Shown piece after piece: positions 26,606-35,523 of a DNA stretch of 64,000 nucleotides. How positions within the stretch are numbered: the stretch's first letter is position 1; each line of letters opens with the position of its first letter. The position numbers and the translations under genes were made by a program. The notes under the pieces were generated by a model. That model saw nothing but the letters and a program-made list of their open reading frames with translations, was not told where the DNA came from and made no database searches. The DNA comes from Maridesulfovibrio frigidus DSM 17176 (GTDB lineage: Bacteria; Desulfobacterota; Desulfovibrionia; Desulfovibrionales; Desulfovibrionaceae): positions 124,001 through 188,000 of the forward strand of contig NZ_JONL01000003.1 of the NCBI RefSeq assembly GCF_000711735.1, in the 5' to 3' direction.

Positions 26606-28183
26606 ATGAAAGCACTTGTTATAAATCTTACTCGTTTCGGAGATTTGCTCCAGACTCAGCCCGTTATTTCCGGGCTTAAGCTTGCCGGATATGAACCAAG
26701 TATAATGTGTCTTGATAATTTTTCCGGAACAACGGCTCTTATGCGCGATGTCGCAAGCACTATTGCCATGCCCGGAGCTTCTCTCCTTGCCGCGCTTGAT
26801 CGTGATTGGCGCGAGGCCTTGTTGTTATTTGAATCTTTCTGCGCTGAGATTGAAGAGCAAATAGATCCAGACCTGATCATTAATCTAACGCCGTCTCTTC
26901 CGGCCCGTTTGCTAGCAATGCGCTTGACCCGCAATGGTAATAAGGTCCGCGAACTTCGCGGTTTTGCCGTGGATAATTTTGGATTCAATGCCGACACCTC
27001 ACCTTGGGCCGGCTTTCTACAAGTTGCGTCTGCCAATAGAGGGGCCAGCCCTTTTAATGTAGTTGATCTATTTAATAGAGTCGCAGGGCTTGGTGACACT
27101 GTACCGTTTAAGCTTGCGGAACCATCTACTGAGATGAACGCTGTCGCAGATGAGTTACTTACACCTCCCATATATGAAGGTACGCAGGTCGATGGCGTTC
27201 AAGGCTATGTTGGATTTCAGCCCGGAGCGAGTGAAGACCGCAGGCGTTGGCCTGTTGAACATTTCAGGGAGCTAGGCAATAAATTATGGAATGAATTGCG
27301 CAGAGTTCCGGTTCTTTTGGGAACAGAGGGTGAACAGGGCATAGGTAGCAGGATTCTTGAGGGGGCATCATTTCCACCTATTAATCTTATGGGTAAAACG
27401 GGTTTGTCGGAACTTTCTGCCGTTCTTGGTAAGCTAGATATTCTAGTTACTAACGATACCGGAACAATGCACCTTGCTGCCGGACGCGGCGTACCTGTTG
27501 CTGCTATTTTTCTGGCTACCGCGCAGCCGTGGGATACTGGCCCTGCTGCGGAAAACCTACTTTGTCTTGAGCCTGATGCAGATTGTCATCCTTGTCCGTT
27601 TGGAGTTCCCTGCCCAAGCGGTAATATGTGCCGCCACGAAGTCAGCGGGACTTATGTATTTGAAGCTGTCGCACATTTTTTGTCGACTGGACAGTGGGCT
27701 AGCCCAGAAAATTCAGGCGCGCGCGCATATCTTACTGGGCGCGATGGTCAGGGGTTTATGGCACTTTCATCGCTATCTGGTCATGATACTTCAGACCGCT
27801 ATAAATGGATCAAGCTTCAAAGGGATTTGTACCGTCGTTTTCTTGACGGGGAAGACCTTTCCACATTTAAATTAGCAGATGTGGTCCCATCTCTAGAATT
27901 TCGGTCAAAACTGGTTCCGCCTCTAGCAGAAGCCCGCGATTTGCTATTTCTTTTGACCAAACAGGCTCTATTGCTACAGGCAAATCCTATTGAAAGTATG
28001 AAAGTTAAATTCTTAGCTAACTTTCAGAAAATACAGGATATTTTTTCATCAAAGCCAGAGTTGGTTGTTCTTTCTTCTCTCTGGTATTTCGAGTCCAGAG
28101 CGCATGATTCCATGGATGGACTTGCTCTTCTTCTGGAGCGTTACAGAGGGCTTGTTTTTGCGCTTCATTCCTCTTTTGAATAA
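26606..28183 (+). CDS. Glycosyltransferase family 9 protein with C-terminal extension
   Basis: 525 residues from ATG 26606 (AAGGAAG about 10 nt upstream); GTG immediately before is also possible. The first 340 residues match heptosyltransferase-type GT9 enzymes: KALVINLTRFGDLLQTQPVI at the start, GFQPGASEDRRRWP, and TNDTGTMHLAAGRGVPVAAIF. A Cys-rich stretch follows (CHPCPFGVPCPSGNMC near residue 330), and then about 160 residues of helical extension of unknown role. Family members add sugars to LPS core or to proteins. The small genes downstream could indicate flagellar glycosylation, but nothing proves it. Confidence 0.85.
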   Translation: MKALVINLTRFGDLLQTQPVISGLKLAGYEPSIMCLDNFSGTTALMRDVASTIAMPGASLLAALDRDWREALLLFESFCAEIEEQIDPDLIINLTPSLPARLLAMRLTRNGNKVRELRGFAVDNFGFNADTSPWAGFLQVASANRGASPFNVVDLFNRVAGLGDTVPFKLAEPSTEMNAVADELLTPPIYEGTQVDGVQGYVGFQPGASEDRRRWPVEHFRELGNKLWNELRRVPVLLGTEGEQGIGSRILEGASFPPINLMGKTGLSELSAVLGKLDILVTNDTGTMHLAAGRGVPVAAIFLATAQPWDTGPAAENLLCLEPDADCHPCPFGVPCPSGNMCRHEVSGTYVFEAVAHFLSTGQWASPENSGARAYLTGRDGQGFMALSSLSGHDTSDRYKWIKLQRDLYRRFLDGEDLSTFKLADVVPSLEFRSKLVPPLAEARDLLFLLTKQALLLQANPIESMKVKFLANFQKIQDIFSSKPELVVLSSLWYFESRAHDSMDGLALLLERYRGLVFALHSSFE

Positions 28184-28184
28184 G

Positions 28185-28201
28185 TTGGCATAGCTTTTGT
28201 A
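28185..28201 (+). promoter_or_regulatory. Near-consensus sigma-54 promoter
   Basis: TTGGCATAGCTTTTGTA. The -24 GG (28187-28188) and the -12 G (28199) have the correct 10-nt spacing, but the -12 dinucleotide is GT rather than GC. It lies just after the GT9 stop and about 64 bp upstream of the small helical gene at 28265. sigma-54 often drives flagellar genes in related bacteria. Confidence 0.4.
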
Positions 28202-28264
28202 TGTTCTCCAGTGTACCGGACTAACCGGAAAAAAATACGTACCAATTTTAGAAGGAGAGTAATC

Positions 28265-28870
28265 ATGATCGTTATCGATGGACAAAAAAGGGACATGGAC
28301 ATTAGAAGTTTTGAGAATCTGGAGCAGGTTTTCGAAAGCGTTATCGAGCAGGGATTTCTTGCTGATCGCATTGTAACTGATGTGTTTGTAAACGATGAAC
28401 CTTTCAGCGAAATTTACCCGAATCAATCAGAAGATATCGAAACTTCTGAAGTTGAATCTCTCGAAATCAAAAGCTCTACCACTGTCGAAATGGCTAGCAG
28501 CATTACCCTTGAACTATACAAAGTCGTGAATATCATGGCGGGTGGCGGTAAGCAGGTTGCTGAACTTTTCAGACAGGCTGATGATGCTGAAGCACTTGAA
28601 TTATATCAGGATCTACTTGATGTAACCAGAGACTTCCTTGGCATGGTCGGAACTCTAAGGGATCAATTTTCCCTGAGCAAAAAGATTGGTTTTGAGGCTG
28701 TTGTAGATGAATTTTCCAGTCTTTTCACTGAAATGACTGAAGTGCTTGAAAATGAAGATTGGATTTTGCTTGCAGATTTACTTGAATATGAATTCCTGCC
28801 TTCAGTTGAAAAGTGGAAGAATGTTATTTCCGCAATTCGTGAAGATGTCAGAGAAGCAGCTAAGGGGTAA
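28265..28870 (+). CDS. Small acidic helical protein, unknown function
   Basis: 201 residues from ATG 28265, which has AGAAGGAG upstream. Residues 1-60 form a mixed segment (MIVIDGQKRDMDIRSFENLE); from about residue 75 the protein is helical and acidic, without membrane segments or signal peptide. I do not recognise the family. It is 5 bp before a second small helical gene, so the two form an operon. The setting near PilZ and glycosyltransferase genes, and a sigma-54-like promoter, suggest a motility-related role; this is inference. Confidence 0.7.
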   Translation: MIVIDGQKRDMDIRSFENLEQVFESVIEQGFLADRIVTDVFVNDEPFSEIYPNQSEDIETSEVESLEIKSSTTVEMASSITLELYKVVNIMAGGGKQVAELFRQADDAEALELYQDLLDVTRDFLGMVGTLRDQFSLSKKIGFEAVVDEFSSLFTEMTEVLENEDWILLADLLEYEFLPSVEKWKNVISAIREDVREAAKG

Positions 28871-28875
28871 CTGTT

Positions 28876-29229
28876 ATGGCAGATACTTTAAATCTTTTAG
28901 ATCAGGCTTTGGATTTGGGCCATCAGGAAATGAAGTATCTGGTAGCCGGAGAAGTTGAAGAAGCTTTTCAGATTACTGAAAAAAGAGTGCTTTATACCAG
29001 TCAGGCCTTGCAGACTAAAGAAAGTGTAAGTCTTGATGCCATTACAGGTAAGCTTGAGAAGCTAAAGTCCCTTCAAGGACAGCTTACTTCAGTAGCAAAG
29101 AAGTTACATGCAACTCTTAAAGAGGATCTTGGTCAGGCCAAAAAGGACGGAGTGCGGTGTCGAGGATATTTAGGAGTTGCGAAAGGAACTCCTCTTATGA
29201 AGAACCGCTACATCCATAAGGTCGGATAA
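28876..29229 (+). CDS. Small helical protein, possible flagellar chaperone-like
   Basis: 117 residues. Two long amphipathic helices, with heptad-like spacing (LDQALDLGHQEMKYLVAGEV; LEKLKSLQGQLTSVAKKLH), then a basic tail ending RYIHKVG. Length and helix pattern are like FlgN or FliT type export chaperones, but I see no diagnostic motif. It overlaps nothing and is 5 bp after the preceding gene; a strong terminator follows. Confidence 0.65.
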   Translation: MADTLNLLDQALDLGHQEMKYLVAGEVEEAFQITEKRVLYTSQALQTKESVSLDAITGKLEKLKSLQGQLTSVAKKLHATLKEDLGQAKKDGVRCRGYLGVAKGTPLMKNRYIHKVG

Positions 29230-29289
29230 ACTTATAGACCGGTTTGTAGATTTAGCCCTTTGCGTTAGATGACGGTACGACATGATTCG

Positions 29290-29322
29290 CCCCGGCAGGA
29301 ATAATATTCTTGCCGGGGTTTT
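29290..29322 (+). terminator. Terminator after the small helical gene pair
   Basis: CCCCGGCAGGAA (29290-29301) pairs with TTCTTGCCGGGG (29307-29318), one G-T pair, loop TAATA, followed by TTTTAT. It may also serve the convergent PilZ-like gene. Confidence 0.85.
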
Positions 29323-29335
29323 ATCCGTTAAATGC

Positions 29336-30316
29336 TTATATTTCTGTCCAGTCAATGAGTTGCTCATTTTCATCATGGAGAGTTCCGCTCATGGTGAATT
29401 CAACTCCTAAGCGACATGTTGCTCTATCAATGTTTTCAACTGTGCGTATTTGTCCAGCATACCAATAAGGTTTAAATACCTTTTGGCGGAAGTTGAACAT
29501 GAAAATATTGATAAGCACATTGGTCCCTGTATCAAACTTGTTTTCGCTCAGTATCAGCGGAGTGCTGACTCCGATTCCTCCGTTTGAAATGTTGATAACC
29601 TCGTTATCTTCGTGACCACCCGATCTTGGGTCATATGAGTTTACTGCCAAATCTGGAACTGCGTCTGCAAAAGATGCATCGTCTGTGTCAGGTGCTCCGA
29701 GCCACATTTTGACCCGTATAAATTGCTGATCAATAACTCTTTTGCGCTTATGCCGACGGCGCTTAACGCTGGAAAACTTGGTCGGGGTGCTGATTGTTAT
29801 CCGCCCGCAATTTTCAGTTCGACAATCGACTGAAACCATTATGGTCTTAAAGCAGTTAACTGATCCGGTTTCTGTTTTCTCAGGCGGGAACATTATCAGC
29901 ATTGGTCTGGAGTCGGTGTTTTTTGATAGCCCCAGATCTTCTACTAATTCAAGCTGGAGTCTATCTTCCTGAATATCGGTAATAACAGCGCGTGCGAATA
30001 AATTGTCATGCGCATCTGGTTCTGCGATGTCTAATATTACACCGTCGTTTTTGAACGATGAGATAAAATTATTGGATTTACCGGAAGATCCGCTTCCCTT
30101 CTTAGGTGATGGACGCAGGATAATATAGCCGATGATTGAGGCTAGCAGTCCAATTCCACCTGCTATAGCCAGAATGATAGGCAGAGATTCAGGCGGAAGA
30201 GACTTATACAGTTCTATGGCAGGATTAATTACCATTAAATCCAGTTTGTCTAACCAGTGCCTGAAGTCGAGCTTGTCTAATTTATCTAATATGGATTGAA
30301 AATCAAAATTTTCCAT
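29336..30316 (-). CDS. Membrane-anchored PilZ-like protein
   Basis: 326 residues. A single membrane segment lies near residues 46-68 (ILAIAGGIGLLASIIGYII), after which the protein is cytoplasmic. A YcgR-like N-domain may occupy 85-180, and the C-terminal part has PilZ signatures: RRRHKRKRV near residue 186 and INISNGGIGVST near residue 243, plus RLGVEFT near the end. It is likely a c-di-GMP-responsive membrane protein. Convergent with the two small genes; divergent from the nuclease gene. Confidence 0.8.
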   Translation of the reverse strand: MENFDFQSILDKLDKLDFRHWLDKLDLMVINPAIELYKSLPPESLPIILAIAGGIGLLASIIGYIILRPSPKKGSGSSGKSNNFISSFKNDGVILDIAEPDAHDNLFARAVITDIQEDRLQLELVEDLGLSKNTDSRPMLIMFPPEKTETGSVNCFKTIMVSVDCRTENCGRITISTPTKFSSVKRRRHKRKRVIDQQFIRVKMWLGAPDTDDASFADAVPDLAVNSYDPRSGGHEDNEVINISNGGIGVSTPLILSENKFDTGTNVLINIFMFNFRQKVFKPYWYAGQIRTVENIDRATCRLGVEFTMSGTLHDENEQLIDWTEI

Positions 30317-30426
30317 TATATATGTCCTGTAATGACAATTTTACGATGACAAAAAATATCTCTAAGTTTTATTCATGTAGGTTCCAAATCAATAAATTGT
30401 CAATGTCGGCTTCGAACTGGACTATA

Positions 30427-30456
30427 TTGGTTATTACCGCTATTGACCGCTACAAT
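30427..30456 (+). promoter_or_regulatory. Candidate sigma-70 promoter for the nuclease gene
   Basis: TTGGTT (30427-30432), 18-bp spacer, TACAAT (30451-30456), about 90 bp upstream of the start at 30548. Confidence 0.35.
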
Positions 30457-30547
30457 GAATAGTTAGTGAAGTGGTTCAAGGTTGAATTTAAATCTCCATC
30501 TGCGGTGTTTTTAACTGCAGACAGAAATATATACGCAAGGTTTTGAT

Positions 30548-31405
30548 ATGCTCGAAAGAACTTTTTGTCATCTTAAAGGGATCGGTAATACTACCGAGGC
30601 CAAAATATGGAATTCTGGAATAAGTAGTTGGTCAGACATTGTTAAAGGTGCTGACATGCCTTTTTCAGATGCTAAAATCAGTGAGCTTGAAAAAGGTTGC
30701 AGTGAATCTTTGGAGCGTCTCAAAGGGCGAGACCCTCGCTGGTTTGCGGATAGACTTCCGGCGTCTGATCAGTGGCGTATGTATTCTCATTTTCAGGATA
30801 ATATCGCATATATAGATATAGAAACTACAGGCACAGATGCCCACTCCTGCGATATTACGACCATAGCTCTCTGGAATGGCCGTGAAGTGAAAACCTATGT
30901 TCAGGGGCGCAATCTTCATGATTTTGAAGATGAGATTGCTAAGTATCCCATGATCGTAAGTTTCAATGGAAAATGCTTTGATGTGCCTTTTATAGAGAAA
31001 TATTTCGGCATTAAAATTAATGCAGCTCATATTGATTTGCGCTTTGTTTTCAGATCGCTTGGAATAACCGGCGGCTTAAAGGGTATCGAACAATATTTCG
31101 GCATCGATCGTGGCGACGCGGCCGGACTTGATGGTTATTTCGCTGTTCTTTTGTGGAATGAATATGAAATGTCCGGCAATGAAAAAGCGCTTGAAACTCT
31201 ATTAGCATATAATGTTTTAGATAGCGTGAACCTCGAAAACCTTATGATTCTGGCGTATAACCTTCATATAGAAAGGTTTCCCCAGCATGATCTAAAGCCG
31301 ATAACCGCGGCTGCGGTCCCGGGTAATCCGTTCAATGCTCATATCAGCGTGGTAGATTCCATTAGGCGCAGATATCCTTCTGGAGGATCTTTCCGTAAAT
31401 TCTAA
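30548..31405 (+). CDS. Ribonuclease H-like (YprB family) DEDD nuclease
   Basis: 285 residues. An N-terminal helix-hairpin-helix-like segment (HLKGIGNTTEAKIWNSGI) precedes a DEDD-type exonuclease domain: YIDIETTG near residue 97, VSFNGKCFDVPFI near 140, HIDLRF near 166 and YNVLDSVNL near 225 supply the acidic metal ligands. These are all present, so the enzyme should be active on nucleic acid. Its cellular role is unknown. Monocistronic with a downstream terminator. Confidence 0.82.
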   Translation: MLERTFCHLKGIGNTTEAKIWNSGISSWSDIVKGADMPFSDAKISELEKGCSESLERLKGRDPRWFADRLPASDQWRMYSHFQDNIAYIDIETTGTDAHSCDITTIALWNGREVKTYVQGRNLHDFEDEIAKYPMIVSFNGKCFDVPFIEKYFGIKINAAHIDLRFVFRSLGITGGLKGIEQYFGIDRGDAAGLDGYFAVLLWNEYEMSGNEKALETLLAYNVLDSVNLENLMILAYNLHIERFPQHDLKPITAAAVPGNPFNAHISVVDSIRRRYPSGGSFRKF

Positions 31406-31424
31406 CGTGAATATTTTTCCTGTT

Positions 31425-31461
31425 AAAAGCCGCTTTCATTATTTGAAGGCGGCTTTTTTTT
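31425..31461 (+). terminator. Terminator after the YprB-like gene
   Basis: AAAAGCCGCTTTC (31425-31437) pairs with GAAGGCGGCTTTT (31445-31457), one mismatch, then a run of T. Confidence 0.85.
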
Positions 31462-31635
31462 GTCGTTTTAAAAAAAATATTTCCTTTGTATTCTCCTGAT
31501 ATAATAGGTTTAATTTTTTTAGAGATTGCGAATGAAGAGGTGGCTGTAAAATTTGGGTATGGTCTATGCAATATGGGGAGGGAAGGGCAAAGAGTGCCTA
31601 ATTAACATATTGATGATTGTAAGGAGAGAATGGAG

Positions 31636-32625
31636 ATGCAGGAACAGACCGCCATGGAAGCTGAAAAAGTTCGCTATCCGCGCCAATTCACACAGGATCT
31701 GGTCATCGACCCATCCCTTTATACTGATAGTTCACTGCTTAAAGATGTCGATATGCTTAGTGATCCTACTGTAGCTGTAACAGATCCCATGATTATGGGT
31801 ATGGTTCTCAAATATTTTTATTGCTATGTTCACAAGGGTAGTTTTGATGAAGTTGTGCCGTTGCAGGATATTAGTGCGCTTTGTGAAATGTTCAGCCGTC
31901 ACAGCAGTCTTAATGAACCTGACGATGACATTGAGCTGATGAATTACTTGCGTCAGTGGTCCTTTTCTCTAAGGATGCTAGCCGATATCACTAAGACAAG
32001 TCATATTATTCGTTCCATTATTACTCAAAAACTTTCTTCTAAGCTCCAGAAATCAGACGAATATGTTGGTCTTGATATTGGAACCGGAACTGGTATTTTG
32101 CTACTTGCTCAGCACATTCACGCTCGTAGGCTCGGCTTTAAAGAGATAACTCTTTACGGAATTGAGTATGACAAAATGGTTGGACTGCAGAGCTATAAAA
32201 TTTTCAATGAGTTAGGCTTAGCTGATATCATTTTAGGTGATGCTAGAGATAAACGCAATTATGAACCTCTTTTAAATAAGCAGGTTTCATTTGTTTCGAA
32301 TGAAATGGTTGCTGCTATGCATCAGCCGCTGCGCAGGGAACATTTTGTTTCCATCAGTAAAACCCTTTTCGGGACACTTGGTGAGAACATTGCGAACGCA
32401 GGCTTTTTCCCTGAAGGTCTAATTGCTTTTTGTAAGGAAATGAATGTTTCTGTGCTGCTAGCAAAGAATACTGCCTTTCTAGGGCCGAAAGAATATCACG
32501 ATATGAATCTTCTTCCGCAGGGTATTATTATTGAAGGGAATATTGTGCCTCTCCATGAACTTGGTAATGAACTGATGCCATACTTATCGGAATGGTCCAA
32601 AACTCGTCTTTCTCATCGCTGGTAA
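31636..32625 (+). CDS. SAM-dependent methyltransferase-like protein
   Basis: 329 residues from ATG 31636; ATG 31630 is only 3 nt from AAGGAG and so less likely. The class I methyltransferase motif I is VGLDIGTGTGILLLAQ near residue 145, followed by an acidic LYGIEYDKM strand. The N-terminal 130 residues are helical and not recognised. No substrate can be assigned. A terminator follows closely, so it is a single-gene unit. Confidence 0.7.
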   Translation: MQEQTAMEAEKVRYPRQFTQDLVIDPSLYTDSSLLKDVDMLSDPTVAVTDPMIMGMVLKYFYCYVHKGSFDEVVPLQDISALCEMFSRHSSLNEPDDDIELMNYLRQWSFSLRMLADITKTSHIIRSIITQKLSSKLQKSDEYVGLDIGTGTGILLLAQHIHARRLGFKEITLYGIEYDKMVGLQSYKIFNELGLADIILGDARDKRNYEPLLNKQVSFVSNEMVAAMHQPLRREHFVSISKTLFGTLGENIANAGFFPEGLIAFCKEMNVSVLLAKNTAFLGPKEYHDMNLLPQGIIIEGNIVPLHELGNELMPYLSEWSKTRLSHRW

Positions 32626-32650
32626 ATTAAGCCGTTTTATAAAGAATTTC

Positions 32651-32691
32651 AAAAAGCTCCTTTGGTATCTAAATGCCTAAGGAGCTTTTTT
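32651..32691 (+). terminator. Terminator after the methyltransferase-like gene
   Basis: AAAAAGCTCCTTTGG (32651-32665) with CCTAAGGAGCTTTTTT (32676-32691), one mismatch, T-run at the end of the stem. Confidence 0.9.
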
Positions 32692-32782
32692 ATGTTTGAA
32701 CGGCAATCCATTTCACTTTACAGTGCGTAATAAATATATGATAGTCCGCGCGCTCTACACGGCATTATCTTGTATCGCGGCA

Positions 32783-34051
32783 ATGGAGTTTTTTTTGAGT
32801 TTTGATTCTTTTGGCTTTGATTCTCGCATCTCTTCGGGGGTTCGCGCGTCTGGCCAGGATACACCTACTCTGATTCAAGAGAAAATTATACCTGCTGTTT
32901 TAGCTGGCCGCGATGTGCTGGGCTTTACTCAGGCGGGCACGGGAAAAACCGCTTCCTTCGTACTGCCTATTTTGCAGAAGTTGGTAAAAAATGGAGTTGA
33001 AACACGCGGCCCCATCCGCGTTTTAGTCCTAGCTCCTACTCTTGATATAGCTCAAAAAATACACGAAAATTTTATATCTCTCGGTAAGCAGACCGGAATG
33101 CGCAGTGGACTTGCTTGTCCTAATGAAACGAGTAGTGCCGCGTATAAAGCTGATCCCGCAAAACAAGTTAAAGATATTTCCCGTGTATCACTGCTGACTG
33201 CATGTCCCGCTGAGCTATCATATATGATAGGCCGTAGTGAGGTTGATTTATCGCAAGTTGATACACTAGTAATCGATGAAGCTGACCGCATGCTGGAGAT
33301 GGGTTTTTTAGATAATATAAAAACTGTGTTGGCAGAGCTTCCTTTTGAACGTCAAAATTTGATGTTTTCTGCAACACTCCACTCGGGAGTGGGTACACTC
33401 AGTTCAGAAGTGTTATGTCAGCCTGAAATATTTCAAATTGCAAACACAGCTCCAGTTGAAACGGTTAAGCATATATGCTGCCCTGTACCTGTTCATCTCA
33501 AACAGGAGTTTTTGAAGTCTCTGCTTGAGGATATTGAGTCAGAAAGTGTTTTAATATTTGTCAGGACTAAACGATGGGCGAATCGGCTTGCCGCTAGACT
33601 TATAAAATATGGGTTTAATGCCGCAGAGTTGCATGGTGACCTTGCGCAAAGTAAACGTTTGCGCGTGCTGGATGGTTTTAAGAGCGGCAAGTTTAAAATT
33701 ATTGTATCGACTGACCTTGCTGCGCGAAGCATTAAGTGCTCTTCTATTACACATGTCATTAATTACGATATTCCAGATACTATTGAAATATATAGACATC
33801 GTATAAAGATGATCGATGAAAAGTCTCGAAAGGGAGTTGCCTTTCTTTTTACCGCAACTGAGGATGTGTCCAAGGTTGAAAAGATAGAGACGCAGCTTGG
33901 TGGAGGTTTTTCTGTTCATCATTTAGATAAGTTTGATTATAAAGCACCCAAGCCTTTGCCAATTGTACCTGATGAGGCTTTGCAAAAAGAGCTGAGTAAG
34001 GCCGGGCGCAAAAAGAAAGCCGATAAGCTTCAAAGTTTAAAAGATAAGTAA
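32783..34051 (+). CDS. DEAD-box RNA helicase-like protein with eroded motifs
   Basis: 422 residues from ATG 32783, which places the SFDSFGFD Q-motif region at the normal position; the frame is open further upstream and the ribosome site is weak. Intact: Q motif PTLIQ, motif I AGTGKT, motif II DEAD, motif III SAT. Altered: Ia reads PTLDIA (usually PTRELA), Ib lacks TPGR, V reads STDLAARSIK (usually ...ARGxD), and VI reads HRIKMIDEKSR where HRIGRxxR is expected. ATP binding seems possible, but unwinding is doubtful because motif VI arginines are missing. The C-terminus is basic (GRKKKADK). Confidence 0.82.
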   Translation: MEFFLSFDSFGFDSRISSGVRASGQDTPTLIQEKIIPAVLAGRDVLGFTQAGTGKTASFVLPILQKLVKNGVETRGPIRVLVLAPTLDIAQKIHENFISLGKQTGMRSGLACPNETSSAAYKADPAKQVKDISRVSLLTACPAELSYMIGRSEVDLSQVDTLVIDEADRMLEMGFLDNIKTVLAELPFERQNLMFSATLHSGVGTLSSEVLCQPEIFQIANTAPVETVKHICCPVPVHLKQEFLKSLLEDIESESVLIFVRTKRWANRLAARLIKYGFNAAELHGDLAQSKRLRVLDGFKSGKFKIIVSTDLAARSIKCSSITHVINYDIPDTIEIYRHRIKMIDEKSRKGVAFLFTATEDVSKVEKIETQLGGGFSVHHLDKFDYKAPKPLPIVPDEALQKELSKAGRKKKADKLQSLKDK

Positions 34052-34129
34052 GTACCATTGGCGTATAAAGTTAGCAGTTTAATATCTTAAGACTCCATGT
34101 TATATGATCAGGATAACTTAGGTAGAAAT

Positions 34130-35428
34130 ATGAAAAAATTTTGGATCACCACACTAGGTTGCAAGATCAACCAATACGAAAGTGAATCGATTCGCCAGCG
34201 CTGGGCGCAGATGGGTTTTGAGCAGGCTGTAAATGATGAAGATGCTGATGATGTCGTGATCAATTCGTGCGCTGTTACAGCATCGGCCTTGCAGGATTTG
34301 AGGAAGGTTATTCGTAATCTTAACCGTCGTAACCCTGATGCCAATATTATTGTTACGGGCTGTGCCGCGCAAGTTTTTGGTGCAGAACTAGCGGAACTCC
34401 CCGGTGTCATTGAGGTCATTCCACAGGAACGTAAGGCAGATCTTTTGCAACTTACTGGTATAGCTGGTGAGTCTGGTGACCAGCCTAAAGATAGCGGGGC
34501 GGAAACTGTTTTTCAGCCTTTTGCAATCAAAGATTATAAGCGAACAAGAGCTGTTGTTAAGGTTCAGGATGGTTGTTCTCATCGCTGTACATATTGCATT
34601 GTTCCTATTACTCGCGGGCCAAGTGTCAGCAGGAAGATGGAAGATGTACTGGCTGAAATTGAGCGGTTAATTGAGGCCGGATTCAGAGAAATGATCATTA
34701 GTGGCATTAATCTCAGTCACTACGGTCGTGAGTTTGAAGGACGTCCTGATTTTTGGGATCTCATGGAGCGGATCGAAAACGAGTTTGGTTCCGAGTGGGG
34801 CGGGAAAGTCAGATTTCGTATCAGCTCACTTGAGCCCGGACAGCTAAAAGAAAGGGCTTTGGAGGTTCTTTCAGCTTCAAAATTAATTTGTCCGCAGCTT
34901 CATTTATCCTTGCAGAGCGGCGATAACGCTGTGCTTAAAAGGATGGGCAGGGGGCATTATAAGGCTGAGGATGCGCTTGCATTTACTGAGAAGCTAAGCC
35001 AGATATGGCCTGTTTTCGGGCTTGGAGCGGATATATTGACGGGTTTTCCCGGCGAAACTGAGGAGGAATTTAACAATACTCTCGAATTTTGCCAAAAACT
35101 CCCTCTATCTTATGCGCATGTTTTCCCGTATTCAGTGAGGCCGGGCACGGCGGCGGCAAAGATGAAAGATCAATTGCACGGCTCTGTGAAGAAAGAACGC
35201 GGTGCTATTTTGCGTGGTTTAGTCGCAGAAAAGAAGGCTGAGTTTTTAAATAAAATTTCTGAATTAGATTCGTTGCGAATCCTTTTTCAAAATAAGAATT
35301 CAGGTGTTTGCGAGTTTTATTCTACCTGTATTTTTGAGGAAGGATTTGAAGGAGCTGTTCCGCGTGAACTCGTGAAAGTTGCTCCTGTAAAGGTTATTGA
35401 TGACAAATTGATTGTCCGTCTTATCTGA
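34130..35428 (+). CDS. mtaB: tRNA t6A37 methylthiotransferase MtaB
   Basis: 432 residues from ATG 34130. MiaB-type methylthiotransferase with the MtaB signature TLGCKINQYES at the N-terminus. Three Cys of the N-terminal cluster lie in TLGCKIN, NSCAVTA and VTGCAAQ; the radical SAM motif is CSHRCTYCIVP near residue 150, and a C-terminal TRAM-like region is present. It converts t6A37 to ms2t6A37 in tRNA. The t6A precursor step enzyme TsaC is encoded at 52.9 kb. Confidence 0.92.
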   Translation: MKKFWITTLGCKINQYESESIRQRWAQMGFEQAVNDEDADDVVINSCAVTASALQDLRKVIRNLNRRNPDANIIVTGCAAQVFGAELAELPGVIEVIPQERKADLLQLTGIAGESGDQPKDSGAETVFQPFAIKDYKRTRAVVKVQDGCSHRCTYCIVPITRGPSVSRKMEDVLAEIERLIEAGFREMIISGINLSHYGREFEGRPDFWDLMERIENEFGSEWGGKVRFRISSLEPGQLKERALEVLSASKLICPQLHLSLQSGDNAVLKRMGRGHYKAEDALAFTEKLSQIWPVFGLGADILTGFPGETEEEFNNTLEFCQKLPLSYAHVFPYSVRPGTAAAKMKDQLHGSVKKERGAILRGLVAEKKAEFLNKISELDSLRILFQNKNSGVCEFYSTCIFEEGFEGAVPRELVKVAPVKVIDDKLIVRLI

Positions 35429-35523
35429 GCCGGGCTGTTGATATATAAATGATAATATAAAATTGATGAGCAGCACAAAAGATGGTGCTGTTTAAATGAT
35501 ATTTAAAAAGTAAGGAGGCTTAA

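Noticed and set aside
28163-28180. CTTCATTCCTCTTTTGAA, similar to the sRNA seed
   Set aside because: It encodes the last residues of the GT9 protein and has an insertion relative to the seed; coincidence is likelier.
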